From NCBI RefSeq assembly GCF_003989825.1, contig NZ_RZHE01000011.1, positions 88,059 to 152,058 of the forward strand: 64,000 bases of DNA, read 5' to 3'. Source of the DNA: Vreelandella populi (lineage in GTDB: Bacteria > Pseudomonadota > Gammaproteobacteria > Pseudomonadales > Halomonadaceae). The stretch's first letter is position 1. Every line of letters starts with the position of its first letter. The position numbers and the translations under genes are program-made. Positions 19,031 through 28,123 of the stretch are shown piece after piece. Under the pieces are notes generated by a model. The model was not told where the DNA came from, did no database searches, and was given only the letters and a program-made list of their open reading frames with translations.

Positions 19031-20170
19031 TTGAATATCCTGCTTTGCCCCGACAGTTTTAAAGATGCCTTAAGCGCGGAACAGGCAGCCAAGGCCATGG
19101 CCCAGGGCGTTCTCGCTGCCGCCCCTCATGCGCAGACATGCTGCTGCCCACTGGCCGATGGCGGGGAAGGAAGCCTGGATGCCCTAATTGCAGCAGCCGG
19201 CGCCGAGCGCTACGAGATAACGGTTCAGGATGCACTTGGCCGCCCCCGCAAGGCAGCCTGGGGCTGGCTCGGCGAACAGCGTACCGCGTTTATCGAGCTG
19301 GCAGAAGCCAGCGGCTTACAACACTTGAGCACGCAGGAGCGCGATGCCCTGCATACCTCCACCTTCGGCGTAGGCGAGCTGTTTCTGGCCGCTCTGGGCA
19401 AAGGCGCTAAGAAAGCCCTACTGCTGCTAGGCGGCAGCGCGACCAATGACGGTGGCGCTGGCATGCTTAAGGCGCTGGGCGCCAAGTTACACGATGTCCA
19501 GGGTAACCCGCTTCCGCCAGGCGGCGCAGCACTGACATCGCTTGAGATGCTGGACCTCTCAGGCCTGGACCCACGGCTTGCATCACTAAGCGTGGAAGCC
19601 GCGGTGGATGTGGATAACCCACTTCTAGGCGAGCGTGGGGCGAGCGCTGTCTTCGGCCCGCAGAAAGGCGCCACACCTGAGCAGGTTGCCACACTTGACC
19701 AGGCGCTCGGCCGTTTGGCCGAGATCAGCGCCCGCGTACTGGGTGAAGATTATCGTGATTTGCCCGGCGCAGGAGCAGCGGGCGGCATGGGCTTTGCCGC
19801 GCGTGCATTTCTAGGCGCAACATTAAAGCCCGGCATTGAAATGATCATGCAGCAGGCCAACATGCCTGAGCTGTTGAATAACGCCGATTTGGTGATTACC
19901 GGTGAAGGCCGCCTGGATGGGCAAAGCTTGGCGGGTAAAACACCCATTGGCGTTGCCCGCGCCGCGCAGCGCCTGGGTAAGCCGGTGATTATTCTCGCCG
20001 GAAGCCTAGGCGACGGTTGGCAGGCCTGCCTTGACGAAGGCGTCACGGCCGCGTTCGCCCTGGCCGATGGCCCAATGACGCTTGAACAGGCGCTGCCCCG
20101 GACAGCTGAACTGCTGGCCGCACGCTGCGAGAATATTATCCGGGTGTGGATAAACCGGCCCGCCCCTTGA
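19031..20170 (+). CDS. Glycerate 2-kinase (GlxK/GarK type)
   Basis: A 379-residue kinase of the glycerate kinase type I family, which phosphorylates D-glycerate using ATP. Signatures are NILLCPDSFKDALSA at the N-terminus, CPLADGGEGSLDAL, GGSATNDGGAGML in the middle, and LVITGEGRLDGQSLAGKTPIGVA near residue 300. The frame is open from 18923, but the TTG at 19031 is preceded by GCGGAGG with seven bases spacing and gives the normal N-terminus, so I use it. Confidence 0.93.
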   Translation: MNILLCPDSFKDALSAEQAAKAMAQGVLAAAPHAQTCCCPLADGGEGSLDALIAAAGAERYEITVQDALGRPRKAAWGWLGEQRTAFIELAEASGLQHLSTQERDALHTSTFGVGELFLAALGKGAKKALLLLGGSATNDGGAGMLKALGAKLHDVQGNPLPPGGAALTSLEMLDLSGLDPRLASLSVEAAVDVDNPLLGERGASAVFGPQKGATPEQVATLDQALGRLAEISARVLGEDYRDLPGAGAAGGMGFAARAFLGATLKPGIEMIMQQANMPELLNNADLVITGEGRLDGQSLAGKTPIGVARAAQRLGKPVIILAGSLGDGWQACLDEGVTAAFALADGPMTLEQALPRTAELLAARCENIIRVWINRPAP

Positions 20171-20370
20171 AAAATCACTCTGCCATCAGCATTACTGATA
20201 GAGAAGTGCAACGCCAATACAAACGCTGCACGTAAGGTTTAGCGGCAGTAACGATGTCATGACGCTATAGGCACGATGTAGAAAACCTGTTTTGCAACAT
20301 CGCTGCGACGTTTTATGCTGATCAAATGATTTGATAGCCGTTTTTCACGGCTCCAACATGGAGAGACGAT

Positions 20371-20847
20371 ATGACTGATACCAATAGCATCGGCTTACAC
20401 GAAAGCAGTGCCAGCCAGCTCGCAGAAAAGCTGAACCATCTGTTGGCCAACTATCAAGTTTTTTACATGAACGTGCGTGGCTACCACTGGAATATCAAAG
20501 GTAGCGATTTCTTTGAGCTGCACGTCAAGTTTGAAGAGTTCTACACAGACCTGCTGACCAAGGTCGATGAGGTCGCCGAGCGTATCCTGACCCTGGGCCA
20601 CAAGCCGGTACACGCTTACAGCGACTACGCCCAGCTCTCCCATATTCAAGAAGACAAGGACGTTCATGATGGCCAGGCCTGCGTCAACGGCGTGGTCAAA
20701 GGGTACCAAACCCTGATCGAGCTTCAGCGCGAATTGCTGTCGCTGGCATCTGACGCCGACGATGAAGGCACCGCTTCACTGGCTAGCGACTACATTCGCG
20801 AGCAGGAGAAAACCATCTGGATGCTGAACGCCTACCTCGGCAAGTAA
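20371..20847 (+). CDS. dps: Dps-family DNA-binding/ferritin-like protein
   Basis: A 158-residue Dps protein that stores iron and protects DNA during starvation and oxidative stress. The ferroxidase region YHWNIKGSDFFELHVKFEEFYTDL contains the conserved His, Asp/Glu and Trp residues, and VDEVAERILTLGHKP matches the following helix. A GGAGAGACG ribosome site precedes the ATG. The 200-base region upstream holds only short hairpins (such as AGCCGTTTTTCACGGCT); no OxyR site was identified with confidence. Confidence 0.95.
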   Translation: MTDTNSIGLHESSASQLAEKLNHLLANYQVFYMNVRGYHWNIKGSDFFELHVKFEEFYTDLLTKVDEVAERILTLGHKPVHAYSDYAQLSHIQEDKDVHDGQACVNGVVKGYQTLIELQRELLSLASDADDEGTASLASDYIREQEKTIWMLNAYLGK

Positions 20848-20863
20848 AGCGTTTTCGTTCAGT

Positions 20864-20893
20864 AAAAACGGCACCCTTGTGGTGCCGTTTTTT
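20864..20893 (+). terminator. Intrinsic terminator after dps
   Basis: Stem AAAAACGGCACC with GGTGCCGTTTTT and a five-base loop, followed by TA. The A/T arms make it usable from both sides, so it may also end pepD transcripts from the minus strand. Confidence 0.9.
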
Positions 20894-20910
20894 ATGCGTC
20901 TGAGAGTTGG

Positions 20911-22377
20911 CTAGCCTTTCTTAGCCAAATCCTCCATCAGCGCGCGCAGCATTTTCCAGAACTCCTCCACCGATTCAAGCTCAACGCGCTCATCCGGTGA
21001 GTGGGCGCCGCGGATAAGCGGACCAAACGAGATCATATCCAGGTGTGGGTATTTGCTGCCTATAATGCCGCACTCAAGCCCGGCGTGAATGACCTTGACG
21101 GCGGGTTCTTGCTCAAACAGAGCGGCATGGCGCTTGTTAAAGATGGCAAGTAACGCACTGCCTGGGTGAGGCACCCAACCGGGATAGCTGTTCTCCACAC
21201 GCACGCGCGCGCCAATTAATCCAAACAGCGCCTGAAAGCGGTCGGCCAAGGCGGCGGTTGCCGTATCGTGCAGGGAGCGTACTAACGCACATAGGTGCAG
21301 ACGCCCTGCTTTAAGGCTTAATACGCCTAGATTATTGGACGTTTCCACAACGCCGGGCACATCGGCGCTCATGCGCTCAACCCCGCACGGCGCGGCATGC
21401 AGCGCCGCCACCAGCATAGTGCTGGCATCCAGGGTTAGCGGCTCAACAGCCTCATGATTTACGCTTCGAGTGGCGCTCAAGACCAAACCGCTATCGCCCG
21501 TGCTTAGCTCGGCACGCAGGGTATTTTCCAGCGCCTTCAGCGCTTCAAAAGCGGCATCCACTTCGTCAGCGGGCAGGGCAAGCTGAGCAAACGCTTCGCG
21601 GGGAATGGCGTTACGCAGCGTGCCACCCTGGTAGCTCACCAGGCGCGCATCAAACGCTTCCAGGATGCGCAGTGCCCGCACTAACAGGCGGTTGGCGTTA
21701 CCCAGCGGCTTATGAATATCAATCCCCGAATGGCCGCCTTTCAAACCCGTTAGGGAGATTTCGATCAGCTGTTCACCGTCACGCAATGCGATACCCGGTA
21801 GGAGGGCGTCAACTACCACGTCAGCACCACCCGCACAGCCGATATACACTTCGCCGCGGTCTTCACTATCCAGATTGAGCAGCAGTGAGCCTTTCAGCCA
21901 GTTTTCGGCCAGGTTCAGCGCACCGCCCATGGAGGTTTCTTCTTCAAGGGTAAACAGGGCTTCAAGCGGGCCATGGGTAAGCTCTGTATCCTCAAGCACG
22001 GCAAGAATAGCCGCCACGCCCATTCCGTTATCGGCCCCAAGCGTTGTGCCCTCGGCGTGCAGCCAGCCATCAGCTACATAGGTGCTGATCGGGTCGCGGG
22101 AAAAATCATGGGTGCTGTCGGAATTGGCTTGGGCCACCATATCCAAATGGCCCTGCAGAATAACCCCCGGCGCCTGCTCACAGCCAGGCGAGGCAGGTTT
22201 ACAAATACGTAAATTGCCAAAGCTATCGCGGTCGTGGGCAAGCCCCTGAGCATCGGCCCAGGCTTCGAGTATCGCGACCAGCTCGGCTTCCTGCCCAGAC
22301 GGGCGCGGGGTATTACACAGCGTACGAAAGTGGCGCCAAACGATGGACGGCGTCAACGCGTCTAAATGTGCGTTCAT
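20911..22377 (-). CDS. pepD: Aminoacyl-histidine dipeptidase (PepD, M20 family)
   Basis: A cytosolic zinc dipeptidase of 488 residues that cleaves dipeptides such as carnosine-type Xaa-His. Metal-binding motifs are intact: VILQGHLDMVAQ (His and Asp), GTTLGADNGMGVAAI (bridging Asp), LFTLEEETSMGG (catalytic Glu-Glu), and a C-terminal HAGLECGII. Length matches E. coli PepD (485). It is 32 bases downstream of tmcA on the same strand, so cotranscription is possible. Confidence 0.94.
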   Translation of the reverse strand: MNAHLDALTPSIVWRHFRTLCNTPRPSGQEAELVAILEAWADAQGLAHDRDSFGNLRICKPASPGCEQAPGVILQGHLDMVAQANSDSTHDFSRDPISTYVADGWLHAEGTTLGADNGMGVAAILAVLEDTELTHGPLEALFTLEEETSMGGALNLAENWLKGSLLLNLDSEDRGEVYIGCAGGADVVVDALLPGIALRDGEQLIEISLTGLKGGHSGIDIHKPLGNANRLLVRALRILEAFDARLVSYQGGTLRNAIPREAFAQLALPADEVDAAFEALKALENTLRAELSTGDSGLVLSATRSVNHEAVEPLTLDASTMLVAALHAAPCGVERMSADVPGVVETSNNLGVLSLKAGRLHLCALVRSLHDTATAALADRFQALFGLIGARVRVENSYPGWVPHPGSALLAIFNKRHAALFEQEPAVKVIHAGLECGIIGSKYPHLDMISFGPLIRGAHSPDERVELESVEEFWKMLRALMEDLAKKG

Positions 22378-22409
22378 AAAAACTCTTCATTATCGACAAT
22401 GGGAACACT

Positions 22410-24599
22410 TTACTCCTCCACGCCGTGAGGGAAAAGCATACCGTGAGCCGTTAGCTGTTCGATGGCCTGACGTAGTGCGCGAACGGCATCACCATGCGCG
22501 ACGGCCAACGGGCGATTCTGGAAGGCCCAGGCCGCCAGCTGCTGATGGGCAATCAACGCCGCCTGTGTGACGCTGGTTTCCCGTGCCAGGGCCTGCAGTG
22601 CCGGGCGCGCCAGCACCGGGTCGCGATGCGCGTAAGCTACGTCGTTTACCGCTTGGCGCTCGTCTGCCGTCAACGGTGCCCTGGGCAGTACCTGTAGCAG
22701 CAGTGAGACAACCTCTGCCGGCAAGGTGGGCAGCTCAAACGCCAACAGACCGGGCAACGCGGCCGCAAAGGTTGTCTTCAAAGTGCTCAAGACAGCCTGC
22801 CCTTCGGCGTTCAGCGCTTTGGCGGCCATGACCGCAAACTCGCCCGTGGCTGTTTCTCGGGTAATACCCAGGCGTACGGGGGTAAACCCCTGCGCCAGCC
22901 AAAAGCGGAGCAGTGAAGCTTCGGCGCCAAACGTGGCGCCATACAGGGCGATGCCTTGGCGCGCGGCCTCTCTGCTGTCGTCATCAATAAGCTTTCGGCC
23001 CAACCCTTCCCGGCGACGTTCAGGATGAGTCGCAATACGCACCACACGGCGCCAGCTAGCGGTCAGCGCAGCGCGACTTCCCATATGCGCCGCCAGGGAC
23101 TGAGCCATCAAGTGGCCTTGGGGGCGTCGCTTGCCAAGCGCTACCTGCTCGGCAAGCGACGCGTCGAAACCGCCCTCCTCCCGCGCGACAAGCACCGCCT
23201 GGGGTGCATTTGTCTGCCCCACCAGGCGTAGCGTGGTGCCGGGCCCGTCCAACAGCTGACGCAAATCACTGGGTGAGGTTCGATAATGTGACTGCACCAA
23301 CAGGCCAAACACGGCCTCAAGTGCATTCTCGTTATGCGCAAGCTCACCACGTATTATCACCTGCGATGTTAGCGGGCCATTAAAGCGCTGCCCCGCCGGT
23401 AGCGGTGCCTTAAGCATCAGCAACTGGTTAACCGTAGCCTCGAGCGGGTCACCTACCGCCCAGCGAATGGGCGTATTCGGCGTTAGCGCTTTCCACTGCG
23501 GCGTAAGCCGATCAAGCACGCTGCGAAAGCGCAGTGCAAAACCGCGCCCGGAGCCTTCGTAGCCATCAATGGTGGTGGCAAACGCGATCCGCGGAAATGC
23601 AGAAAGCCACTGGCCCAGTAGGAAAGCCGGAATCGCCGCCGCTTCATCAACCATCAAATAGCTGCCGTCGCCTCCCAGCTTTTGGGCCGCCACCTGCTCG
23701 GTGAGCACATCGGGGGGCAAAAAGCATAGCTCGCTTTTATTAGCGAGCTGAAAGCGGCTGGGAGTGATACGCGCCCCCTCCGGGCAGAGAGCTTCCAGAC
23801 GCGTAAACAGGCTTTCCACCGCGTCCAAGCGCGGAGCCGTGACGATAATAATCGGCATGCCGCTTTCCAGAAGCCGTGCACAGGCAATTCCCAGGGCGGC
23901 GCTTTTGCCCCGCCCTCGATCCGCGGTAATGACCAGCGGACGGCGGCGCTTTAAGTTCATCAGTTGGGTAACGGTAGCTGCCTGATCGGCCGTGGCGCAT
24001 GCGCTATCGTTAACGCTCTCTAGATGCGCTGAGCGTGCGGTTAAGCGAGGTAGCTGCGGCCACCCGGGCGCGTGCCAGGTGACGATATCCGTGCGCTCAT
24101 CAAGCAGGCGAGCCAGACGCGCTAAATAGTGGGCGGTTAACTGCTCCCACTGCCAGGGGTGATCAGCAAACCGGGCATAATCAGGGTCTGGGCGCTCACC
24201 CCAAGGGTAAGGCGTTATCAGCACCAGCAAGCCGCCTGCCGTCAGCGTACCTGCTAGCGCTCCTAACGCTTCAGGATCAAAGCCTGCGCTGCCGCTGGCA
24301 TCCATGATAACAAGCTGATGCTCGGTACCCAAACGCGTACGCGCTTTGCGCGGCGTGATCCAAGGTTCAACCGGCGCATTATCTGCCTGATGGGCAACCC
24401 ATAAAGGCGCTAGCCAATAAGCGCCCTGCCAAAGTTCGAGAGCTTGAGCACGACACTCGGCGGGCTCTCCCGTTAGCCATACCAGCTGCCGCCATCGGCG
24501 CCTGTGTAAGCGTTTGGCATGGGCCAATAACGCTGGCACGGGCGACTTACCGGGCATACTTAACGTTTTCGTCAACCCTTCGTGTGGCAACGCTGGCAT
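22410..24599 (-). CDS. tmcA: tRNA(Met) cytidine acetyltransferase
   Basis: Acetylates C34 of the elongator tRNA(Met) anticodon using acetyl-CoA and ATP/GTP, in the cytosol. Domains in order: an N-terminal TmcA domain, an RNA-helicase-like module with the P-loop VITADRGRGKSAAL (about residue 220) and YLMVDEAAAIP (about residue 310), then a GNAT fold with VVRIATHPERRREGLGRKLI (about residue 510) and a C-terminal tRNA-binding region. The 729 residues make it somewhat longer than E. coli TmcA (671). Confidence 0.95.
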   Translation of the reverse strand: MPALPHEGLTKTLSMPGKSPVPALLAHAKRLHRRRWRQLVWLTGEPAECRAQALELWQGAYWLAPLWVAHQADNAPVEPWITPRKARTRLGTEHQLVIMDASGSAGFDPEALGALAGTLTAGGLLVLITPYPWGERPDPDYARFADHPWQWEQLTAHYLARLARLLDERTDIVTWHAPGWPQLPRLTARSAHLESVNDSACATADQAATVTQLMNLKRRRPLVITADRGRGKSAALGIACARLLESGMPIIIVTAPRLDAVESLFTRLEALCPEGARITPSRFQLANKSELCFLPPDVLTEQVAAQKLGGDGSYLMVDEAAAIPAFLLGQWLSAFPRIAFATTIDGYEGSGRGFALRFRSVLDRLTPQWKALTPNTPIRWAVGDPLEATVNQLLMLKAPLPAGQRFNGPLTSQVIIRGELAHNENALEAVFGLLVQSHYRTSPSDLRQLLDGPGTTLRLVGQTNAPQAVLVAREEGGFDASLAEQVALGKRRPQGHLMAQSLAAHMGSRAALTASWRRVVRIATHPERRREGLGRKLIDDDSREAARQGIALYGATFGAEASLLRFWLAQGFTPVRLGITRETATGEFAVMAAKALNAEGQAVLSTLKTTFAAALPGLLAFELPTLPAEVVSLLLQVLPRAPLTADERQAVNDVAYAHRDPVLARPALQALARETSVTQAALIAHQQLAAWAFQNRPLAVAHGDAVRALRQAIEQLTAHGMLFPHGVEE

Positions 24600-24936
24600 T
24601 AAGACTCCTAAGATCCACTATTTCTTTAAAACTTCTTTAGAACTTTGGTTGAACAAAAAGGCGTTTTTCAACGTTACTTGTTCTGACCAAGCATGTAAAA
24701 AACTCATAATGAAAATGTAAGCCACTGATTAAAATAAATATAAAACTTTTAAAAAAACTATAAGTAGCGCTTTTTACTTATCTTACTCAGGTTGCACCGC
24801 AGCAGTAAGAGTGTGCTAATTTAGCGGTGCAGCCCGGTGCTTTCTCTACTTTACGTAAACGTTAGCTCCTTTATTGCACTTTCCTGCATTGCGGTAACAA
24901 ACACTAATAATGCCTTAAGCCAACCAGGAAAATAAC
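24600..24936. other. AT-rich intergenic region between tmcA and the TRAP operon
   Basis: No gene seen in these 337 bases. They hold the divergent control region of tmcA and dctP. A seven-base inverted repeat (GCACCGC at 24794-24800 and GCGGTGC at 24834-24840, 33 bases apart) stands out. The ribosome site for dctP is CCAGGAAAA just before 24937. I found no convincing sigma-54 or activator site. Confidence 0.5.
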
Positions 24937-26040
24937 ATGAAAACGATCGCTCGATTCAGCCTCACTACGCTGGCGGCTAGCATCACGTTCGCCGCGCTCA
25001 CCACTACTGCACAAGCCCAAGAACAGTGGACAATGACCTCTACCTGGCCGGATAACCTTGATCTGGTTCAGATTGATCAACACTGGGTAGAACTGGTTAA
25101 TAAACTTGCCGGCGACGAAGTACAGATCAACTTTCGGTCTGGCGGTACACTGATGCCCGGTACAGAAGTGTTTGATGCCACGGAAACCGGCAGTATCGAA
25201 GCCGCCGGTGACTGGCCCGGCTACTGGGCTGGTTTAAACCCCGCTTTCTCTCCACTGGCAACCACTACCAGTCTGTTTAACGGCGTCGACTATCTTAACT
25301 GGATTCAGCAGTGGGGTGGCCGTGAACTCTACGAAGAGATTTATGGCCAGTACAACATGATGTACCTGCCCTACGGGATTACTAATAACGAGTCTGGCTT
25401 TATGGGCCGCACGCCGATCGCGAGCATTGCAGATCTTGAAGGCAAGCGCCTGCGTCTTTCAGGACGTGACCAGGGGCGTGTTCTGGAGCAGTTAGGCGGC
25501 TCACAGGTAACGCTTGCCGGTGGTGAGGTGTATCAGGCAATTGAGCGCGGCGTGATTGATGCCGGCGAGTTTTCAACCCCGGGCGTGGATTTCAAGGCAG
25601 GCTTTGCCGAAGTCGCCGACAACTGGGCAACGCCGGGCTGGCACCAGTCTGCCAGTGTGTTTGGCGTCATGATCAACATGGATGCCTGGAACGCGCTTTC
25701 TGAAGAGACCCAGGAGAAGCTGCGTATTGCTGCCGACGCCACCATGGCTTGGTCGCTGGCCTGGTCTGAGTACGAATCCAACGCCGCCACCCAGCAATTT
25801 ATCGATGCGGGAGTGACGATCAACCAGTTCTCTGAAGAGGATTTGGCGCGAATTCAAGACGTCACTAACCAGGTCATCGTACAGGGCGCCTGTGAAAACC
25901 CCGATCACGCCAAGGTTTATCACTCCATGATTACGTACCTGCAGGAGTACGCGACGTGGCGTGATGTTTCAGTGCCTTTCAATATGAGCCGCACCATGAA
26001 CAATCTGCCTTCTCTGGAAGAGATCGAAGCTTGCCTGTAA
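24937..26040 (+). CDS. dctP: TRAP transporter solute-binding protein (DctP)
   Basis: The periplasmic ligand-binding subunit of a tripartite Na+-driven TRAP transporter. A signal peptide of about 27 residues (ending TTAQA) precedes the mature QEQWTMTSTW. LEGKRLRLSGRDQGRVLEQL contains the conserved Arg region that binds the ligand carboxylate, and GEVYQAIERGVIDAGEFSTPG is the family pattern. Length 367 is usual. The ligand is unknown, though the family mostly handles organic acids. It is followed by the membrane subunits dctQ and dctM. Confidence 0.93.
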   Translation: MKTIARFSLTTLAASITFAALTTTAQAQEQWTMTSTWPDNLDLVQIDQHWVELVNKLAGDEVQINFRSGGTLMPGTEVFDATETGSIEAAGDWPGYWAGLNPAFSPLATTTSLFNGVDYLNWIQQWGGRELYEEIYGQYNMMYLPYGITNNESGFMGRTPIASIADLEGKRLRLSGRDQGRVLEQLGGSQVTLAGGEVYQAIERGVIDAGEFSTPGVDFKAGFAEVADNWATPGWHQSASVFGVMINMDAWNALSEETQEKLRIAADATMAWSLAWSEYESNAATQQFIDAGVTINQFSEEDLARIQDVTNQVIVQGACENPDHAKVYHSMITYLQEYATWRDVSVPFNMSRTMNNLPSLEEIEACL

Positions 26041-26100
26041 GGCGCTCATGTTTCGCCCCGGCATCGCCGGGGCGGTTGTTGTGCTGACCGGAGATCTCCC

Positions 26101-26604
26101 ATGAATGCAGTTGCCCAAGCCATTGATGCGCTCAATGAAGCGTTTGGACGCCTGATTGCGCCGCTGATTGCCATCATTACTCTGATTGTACTGTTCGATA
26201 TTATTTCCCGTTTTGTGTTCGGCCGCCCAAGCGACTGGGCATTTGATATCACCAAGATGCTGTTTGGCGCGCACTTCATGCTGATGGCCGCTTACGGGCT
26301 ACGTCACCATGTTCATGTAGAAGTGGATGTTTTAAAACGCCTGTTATCGCGCAAAAAACAGGCACTGCTTGAACTGGTGGGTTATGTGGTTTTTTTCGTG
26401 CCGTTTATCTGGATGCTGCTCAAGTACGGGTGGCTGTTTTTCGATCGCGCGTTTAGCCGGGGTGAAACCACCTACGGCATGATGTCGATTCCGGTCTACC
26501 CCATTAAGGGCGTGATTGTGCTGGCAGCAGCTCTCCTCCTGCTACAAGCCATTGCCATTGTCCTGCGGGCCATTATGCAGCTGTGCGAGGAGATACCGGC
26601 ATGA
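26101..26604 (+). CDS. dctQ: TRAP transporter small permease (DctQ)
   Basis: A 167-residue inner-membrane subunit with four hydrophobic segments and the conserved region SDWAFDITKMLFGAHFMLMAAYGLRHHVHVEVD (read in blocks; the key residues are the RH-H-V-x-V-D motif at the end). It forms the permease with DctM. It begins 60 bases after dctP with GGAGATCTCCC before the ATG, and its stop overlaps the dctM start. Confidence 0.92.
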   Translation: MNAVAQAIDALNEAFGRLIAPLIAIITLIVLFDIISRFVFGRPSDWAFDITKMLFGAHFMLMAAYGLRHHVHVEVDVLKRLLSRKKQALLELVGYVVFFVPFIWMLLKYGWLFFDRAFSRGETTYGMMSIPVYPIKGVIVLAAALLLLQAIAIVLRAIMQLCEEIPA

Positions 26605-27935
26605 ACTTAAGTCCCGAATTGCTCGCATTAGTCATGTTTGGCGGCCTGCTGGTTGGGCTGTTCATGGGCCATCCGCTTGCCTTTGTGCTGGGCGGGGTGG
26701 CAGTGTTCGGTGCGTTTTTAGGCCCTGGTGAGCGGGTGCTGGGCACCCTGATCAACAATATCTACGGTAACGCCATGGATAACTACGTACTTGTGGCGAT
26801 ACCGCTTTTTGTACTCATGGCGCGCTTTCTCAACGACTCTGGCGTTACCGAGCGAATGTTCGACGCCATGCGCCTGCTGCTGGCCAACCTACGCGGCGGG
26901 CTGGCCCTAACGGTGGTCATCGTCTCGGTGCTGCTGGCCGCCACGACCGGCATTGTCGGCGCCTCCATTGCCGTGATGGGCATGATCGCCCTGGTGCCCA
27001 TGCTCAAATATGGCTACAACAAGGAGCTAAGTGCGGGCGTGATCATGGCCAGCGGCTGCCTGGGCATTCTGATTCCGCCCAGCATCATGCTGATCCTGAT
27101 GGCCAGCTACTCACCGGTTTCGGTGGGTGCACTGTTTGCGGGTGCCATGGTTCCAGGGTTAATGCTAGGCGTGATGTATGCGCTTTACGTCCTGCTGATC
27201 TGCCACTTCAAACCCTCTTACGGTCCGCCAGTGCCTAAAGAGGAGCGCGCAGAAGTTAGCACCAAGCAACTTTTAATTATGCTGGGCAAGTATGTGGTGC
27301 CGCCCATGTCGTTGATCCTTGGGGTACTTGGCGCCCTGTTTACCGGGATTGCCACCGCGACAGAAGCCTCTGCGATTGGCGTTTTTATCGCGTTTATTCT
27401 GTTTCTGATCTTTGGTGACCGAAAGCTTTCCACTTGTTTTAGAACGCTGATTGAGGCGGGCAAAACCACCACCATGGTAATGCTGGTGCTAGTGGGTGCT
27501 ACGGCATTTACCGGTGTTTTCTCGCGCGGTGGCGGCATGCAGGTCATCCAGGATCTATTGTTGGCAATGCCGGGCGGCACGACTGGCGCGCTTATCATGA
27601 TGCTGTTATTGGTGTTTGTATTAGGCATGTTCCTAGATTGGACCGGCATCGTGCTGTTGAGCTTTCCGATCATGCTGCCGATCATTCAGCAGATGGGTAT
27701 CGACCCGCTGTGGTTTGTGGTCATGGTGGCCGTGGTGCTGCAGACCTCATTTCTCACCCCGCCGTTTGGCTACGCGCTGTTCTACTTGAAAGGCGTGGCT
27801 CCGCCTGGGGTCGAGATTGTCGATCTGTATAAAGCCGTGGTGCCGTTTGTGGCGCTTATCCTGTTGGCCTGTGTATTGATGGCCTTCTTCCCCTGGTTGG
27901 TCACGGGTCTGCCCAGTTTGCTGATCGGCTACTAA
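26601..27935 (+). CDS. dctM: TRAP transporter large permease (DctM)
   Basis: A 444-residue inner-membrane protein with about twelve hydrophobic segments, the substrate-translocating subunit. GCLGILIPPSIMLILMA and MFLDWTGIVLLSFPIMLPI are the conserved DctM motifs. The ATG at 26601 overlaps the dctQ stop as ATGA, which is more plausible than the earlier in-frame ATG at 26583 lying inside dctQ. The operon ends at an intrinsic terminator. Confidence 0.94.
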   Translation: MNLSPELLALVMFGGLLVGLFMGHPLAFVLGGVAVFGAFLGPGERVLGTLINNIYGNAMDNYVLVAIPLFVLMARFLNDSGVTERMFDAMRLLLANLRGGLALTVVIVSVLLAATTGIVGASIAVMGMIALVPMLKYGYNKELSAGVIMASGCLGILIPPSIMLILMASYSPVSVGALFAGAMVPGLMLGVMYALYVLLICHFKPSYGPPVPKEERAEVSTKQLLIMLGKYVVPPMSLILGVLGALFTGIATATEASAIGVFIAFILFLIFGDRKLSTCFRTLIEAGKTTTMVMLVLVGATAFTGVFSRGGGMQVIQDLLLAMPGGTTGALIMMLLLVFVLGMFLDWTGIVLLSFPIMLPIIQQMGIDPLWFVVMVAVVLQTSFLTPPFGYALFYLKGVAPPGVEIVDLYKAVVPFVALILLACVLMAFFPWLVTGLPSLLIGY

Positions 27936-27972
27936 CCAGCCAACACGTTCAGCCTCCCCTTCTGTCGTTACT

Positions 27973-27997
27973 CCCCCGCTCTTAGGCGGGGGTTTTT
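27973..27997 (+). terminator. Intrinsic terminator of the TRAP operon
   Basis: A GC-rich stem (CCCCCGC with GCGGGGG) and a short loop followed by five T, 37 bases after the dctM stop. Confidence 0.92.
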
Positions 27998-28123
27998 ATA
28001 TGGGTATTTTTATATGGATAGTGGGTTAGCTGCAGCCGTGGTGCCCAAGTGATACTATTTGCAGCCGTTACTTTTTCGCATTGACGAGTCAGCGCTGCCA
28101 GCCTCGTCCCAGGAGACAACGAC

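Noticed and set aside
24855..24905. A TTGCAC...TGC pattern as a sigma-54 promoter for the TRAP operon.
   Set aside because: The spacing of the GG and GC elements is wrong and the GG is not intact.
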